Source: Actinocorallia populi (GTDB lineage Bacteria; Actinomycetota; Actinomycetes; Streptosporangiales; Streptosporangiaceae). Taken from it: a stretch of DNA of 64,000 bases. A model generated the notes under the pieces. That model was not told the DNA's origin. It worked only from the letters and a program-made list of their open reading frames with translations, and made no database searches. The DNA is taken from NCBI RefSeq assembly GCF_002995495.1, contig NZ_PVZV01000004.1:496001-560000 (forward strand), read 5' to 3'. Shown here one piece after another: positions 61,760 to 64,000 of the stretch; within the stretch, counting starts at the first letter, position 1, and every line of letters begins with the position of its first letter. The position numbers and the translations under genes are program-made.

Positions 61760-61790
61760 CTGGTGCTCTGCCAACTGAGCTACACCCACC
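61714..61790 (-). tRNA. tRNA-His (anticodon GTG)
   Basis: A cloverleaf with the extra G at position -1: acceptor GTGGGTG/CACTCAC, D arm GCTCAGTTGGCAGAGC, anticodon stem CCAGG/CCTGG with loop TTGTGAT (anticodon GTG), T arm CCGGTTCAAGCCCGG. C73 and CCA are encoded. Its 3' half forms the core of the flanking 102-bp repeats. It lies beside orn, the usual order in actinomycetes. Confidence 0.96.
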
Positions 61791-61855
61791 ATGTTCGTCG
61801 CCTCGCCCTGGGGTGAAGCGGCGAGATAAGTGTAGCGCGTTTCGGAGGGTGGTCG

Positions 61856-62467
61856 TCACCGGTTATCGGCGGCCTCGGCGACGATCCTGGCGGAGAGGGC
61901 GCGGGAGGTCTCCGAGTCGGGGCCGGGCTGGGGGACGAAGACGGCGGCGCGGTAGTAGCGCAGCTCGCGGATGGACTCGGTGATGTCGGCCAGGGCGCGG
62001 TGGCCGCCGTTCTTCACGGGGCTGGCGAAGTAGACGCGCGGGTACCAGCGGCGGGAGAGCTCCTTGATCGAGCTGACGTCGATCATGCGGTAGTGCAGGT
62101 GGGCGTCGAGGTCCCGCATGTCCCGGGCGAGGAAGGAGCGGTCCGTGGCGATGGAGTTGCCGCACAGCGGGGCCTTCTTGGGGTCCGGGACGTGGCGCTT
62201 GACGTAGTCCAGGACGGTGGCCTCGGCCTCGGCCAGGGTGACCCCGCGGGGGAGCTCCTCGAGCAGGCCGGAGGTGGTGTGCATGTCGTGCACCACCTTG
62301 TTCATCTGGGCGAGCGACTCCTCGGGCGGCTTGATCACCACGTCCACACCCTCATCGAGGATGTTGAGCTCCGGATCGGTCACCAGGACCGCGATCTCGA
62401 TCAGCGCGTCCCGCGCCAGATCGAGGCCGGTCATCTCGCAGTCGATCCAGACGAGTCTGTCGTTCAT
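61856..62467 (-). CDS. orn: Oligoribonuclease
   Basis: 203 residues with full DEDDh features: [12 protein letters not shown] (Asp, Glu), [14 protein letters not shown] (Asp), and [18 protein letters not shown] (His, Asp). It degrades 2-5-nt RNA fragments and pGpG to mononucleotides and is essential in many bacteria. It is on the same strand as the downstream tRNA-His, 66 bp away. Length and motif spacing are normal. Confidence 0.96.
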   Translation of the reverse strand: MNDRLVWIDCEMTGLDLARDALIEIAVLVTDPELNILDEGVDVVIKPPEESLAQMNKVVHDMHTTSGLLEELPRGVTLAEAEATVLDYVKRHVPDPKKAPLCGNSIATDRSFLARDMRDLDAHLHYRMIDVSSIKELSRRWYPRVYFASPVKNGGHRALADITESIRELRYYRAAVFVPQPGPDSETSRALSARIVAEAADNR

Positions 62468-62503
62468 GCCCTCAACCTTAAGGGCCCCCGGGGGCGGTCC
62501 GGA

Positions 62504-63442
62504 TCAGCCGATCTTGAGGGAGCCGAGGATCAGGGCGAGGTCGCCCTGGTTGGCGTGGCTGTCGGGAAAGGACAGGAACAGCCCGGCGGGCTGGTCGCCC
62601 GGCCGGTCGACCAGGATGATCACGGCGCGCTCGGTGCGGAAGTTCCAGCCCTTGGACTCGGCCTGCGGGAAGGACACGCGCGCCTCGTAGTACCAGGCCT
62701 TCTTGCCGCCGACGCTGTAGGCGCGCGACGAGACGTCCTCGGTGCGGTGCTCGGGGTAGAAGGCGGGCCGGACGAGGCCGAACCAGCTCTTGGCGGCCGG
62801 CTCGAGGTCGCCGTTGGTGTAGAAGACGCTGGTCGGCAGCTCGGCGGAGTAGGCGGAGGCGACGTAGTCGGTGCCGGGCCCGTTGTACTCCTTGTGCACC
62901 GAGGCGACCTGGCCCTTGACCAGGCCGAGCTTGGCGTAGGGGTTGTCGGTCGGGATGGTGGAGGACGTCCACTCGCCGCCGAGCTGCGACCAGGACAGCC
63001 CGGAGGAGGAGTCGGTGATCGTCCCGACGACGGGGGAGCGGTTGTCGTTCGGGGGCTGGAAGGCGGTGCTCCGGGTCGGGTTCGGCCCGGGATCGTCGGA
63101 GTCGAAGGCCCCGGTGGCCAGCAGCACCGCCACGATGACCAGGACGACCACGACGGCGCCGCCGCCGGCCAGGCCCAGGAGCACGGCCTGGTTGCCCTTG
63201 CGCGGCGGCGGGACGGAGCCGGGGGTGGCGGGCGGCGTCCACGGCTGCGGGGTGCCGCCCTGCCCGTGGGCCTGCCAGGGCTGGGGCGTGCCGGGTCCCT
63301 GTTCGGGGGGCGACCAGGGAGCGGGCGTCGGCTGTCCGGCGGGCTGGGTCGACTGGGTCCACTGGGTGCCGTCGAACCAGCGCTGGAGACCGGGGGTCCC
63401 GTAGGGATCGGGGTACCAGCCGGGGGGAGTCTGGCCGCTCAT
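62504..63442 (-). CDS. DUF2510 membrane protein
   Basis: 312 residues; ATG at 63442 begins MSGQTPPGWYPDPYGTPGLQ, the start of the DUF2510 module (GWYPDP…RWFDGTQWT). A Pro/Gln-rich linker, one membrane segment (LLGLAGGGAVVVVLVIVAVL, about 92-111), and an extracytoplasmic domain of about 190 residues follow. Such proteins are typical of actinomycete envelopes; the outer domain is not recognised. It is 36 bp upstream of orn, possibly co-transcribed. Confidence 0.82.
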   Translation of the reverse strand: MSGQTPPGWYPDPYGTPGLQRWFDGTQWTQSTQPAGQPTPAPWSPPEQGPGTPQPWQAHGQGGTPQPWTPPATPGSVPPPRKGNQAVLLGLAGGGAVVVVLVIVAVLLATGAFDSDDPGPNPTRSTAFQPPNDNRSPVVGTITDSSSGLSWSQLGGEWTSSTIPTDNPYAKLGLVKGQVASVHKEYNGPGTDYVASAYSAELPTSVFYTNGDLEPAAKSWFGLVRPAFYPEHRTEDVSSRAYSVGGKKAWYYEARVSFPQAESKGWNFRTERAVIILVDRPGDQPAGLFLSFPDSHANQGDLALILGSLKIG

Positions 63443-63477
63443 GGCACAGACCTTAAGGTAAAAGAATAACAAAGCAG

Positions 63478-64000
63478 TCAAATGCCCCCAGCTGCCTCCA
63501 GTGGTCTCTCCAGCGGCCGGGCGTTCACCCGCCCCAGCGGTTCGCCGTTCGGCCGGGGCCTGGGCGGGCTCGGATCCGGCCCGGTCAGCTTGCCGATGTC
63601 GATCCCGCCGGGCCCCGGCACGCGGCAGTCCGGTACCTGCGAATGCCCGAAGTACCCGCCGCGTGCCCAGAAGCGGCGTTCTCCGAGCGTCTGGTACGCC
63701 GCGGGGACGGCCGGAGGGGGTCCGGCGGGCCAGCGCCGCGCGACACCCCAGGCGTCCAGCCAGTCCAGCACCATGTCGAGATCGCGTAGCGGCCCCAGGG
63801 TGAAGGGGAGGCGCGCGAAGCCCACCACCATGATCTGCAGGCAGGCCCGCCCCTCCCGGCCGGCCTCCCCCGCGATCAGGCGGGCGGCCCGGGTGGCGGG
63901 CACCTGCTGCACGACTTCTCCGCGCAGCGGGTTCCAGACGAGATGGGCGGGCGTCCCGCCGTGCTCCAGCGTCTGGGCCACCGACCGCGCGGAGACCGTC
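63478..64000 (-). CDS. Partial gene, unknown function (N-terminus outside window)
   Basis: The minus-strand frame is open to the window edge; the visible 173 residues begin TVSARSVAQTLEHGGTPAHL and include VWNPLRGEVVQQVPATRAAR. A GTG at 63981 is probably internal. The middle part (ACLQIMVVGFARLPFTLGPL) and a Pro-rich tail (GPDPSPPRPRPNGEPLGRVN) follow. I do not recognise the family. Confidence 0.6.
   Translation of the reverse strand, partial: TVSARSVAQTLEHGGTPAHLVWNPLRGEVVQQVPATRAARLIAGEAGREGRACLQIMVVGFARLPFTLGPLRDLDMVLDWLDAWGVARRWPAGPPPAVPAAYQTLGERRFWARGGYFGHSQVPDCRVPGPGGIDIGKLTGPDPSPPRPRPNGEPLGRVNARPLERPLEAAGGI

Overview
This is a 64 kb chromosomal stretch from a high-GC actinomycete, most likely a filamentous genus of the Streptosporangiales such as an Actinomadura relative. 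The support is the GC-rich coding bias, frequent GTG and TTG starts, a complete conservon (sensor-like kinase, roadblock, DUF742, GTPase), several F420/LLM-type oxidoreductases, and an oligoribonuclease gene beside tRNA-His. The genus is an inference; no rRNA or marker gene settles it.

Layout. 1-1.4 kb: two MEDS-domain sensors (one STAS, one anti-sigma-type ATPase). 1.5-8.3 kb: carbohydrate genes (GH15 glucoamylase/trehalase coupled to a divergent G6PDH), a divergent dehydrogenase/sugar-porter pair sharing a KstR-like operator, and a lipoprotein. 8.3-14.7 kb: HxlR/hydrolase, EF-hand, Nudix, and a TetR/acyl-CoA dehydrogenase/acyl-CoA ligase group. 14.7-19.5 kb: TrpF, an ABC exporter, an LVIVD protein and a DUF305 lipoprotein. 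19.8-23.7 kb: an HTH-TM-NBR1-like-Ig protein, then a three-gene operon of exported cell-wall hydrolases, two of which share a duplicated I36 module. 23.9-31.9 kb: NADP-type glutamate dehydrogenase, a LysR group, and a TetR/aldo-keto reductase/LLM group.

31.9-45.0 kb is an accessory island ending at tRNA-Lys(CTT). Three directly repeated blocks of about 360-410 bp, each containing the 3' part of tRNA-Lys, divide it. They suggest stepwise accretion of elements at one attachment site. The cargo is a higBA-type toxin-antitoxin pair with a 28-bp palindromic operator, a decayed second pair, an IS630-type fragment, an AIPR phage-resistance protein with a nuclease-like N-terminus, and a compact cassette. 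The cassette holds an XRE-TPR regulator (with an in-frame stop), YdcF/DUF218, radical SAM, DEDDh exonuclease, thymidylate-kinase-like, aldo-keto reductase and RsbW-like ATPase genes. It is the best candidate here for an undescribed system. No integrase is visible.

45-59.2 kb returns to core-like genes: MFS, LuxR regulator, LLM oxidoreductase, a conservon operon ending in a branched-chain-type substrate-binding lipoprotein, a small MscS-related membrane protein, a GMC oxidoreductase, a GlxA-type regulator next to a DJ-1/PfpI protein, a PRTase-like protein and a VOC protein. 59.4-61.8 kb is a second, 2.27-kb insertion at tRNA-His(GTG), flanked by 102-bp direct repeats and carrying three small unknown genes. 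The window closes with orn, a DUF2510 membrane protein and a partial gene.
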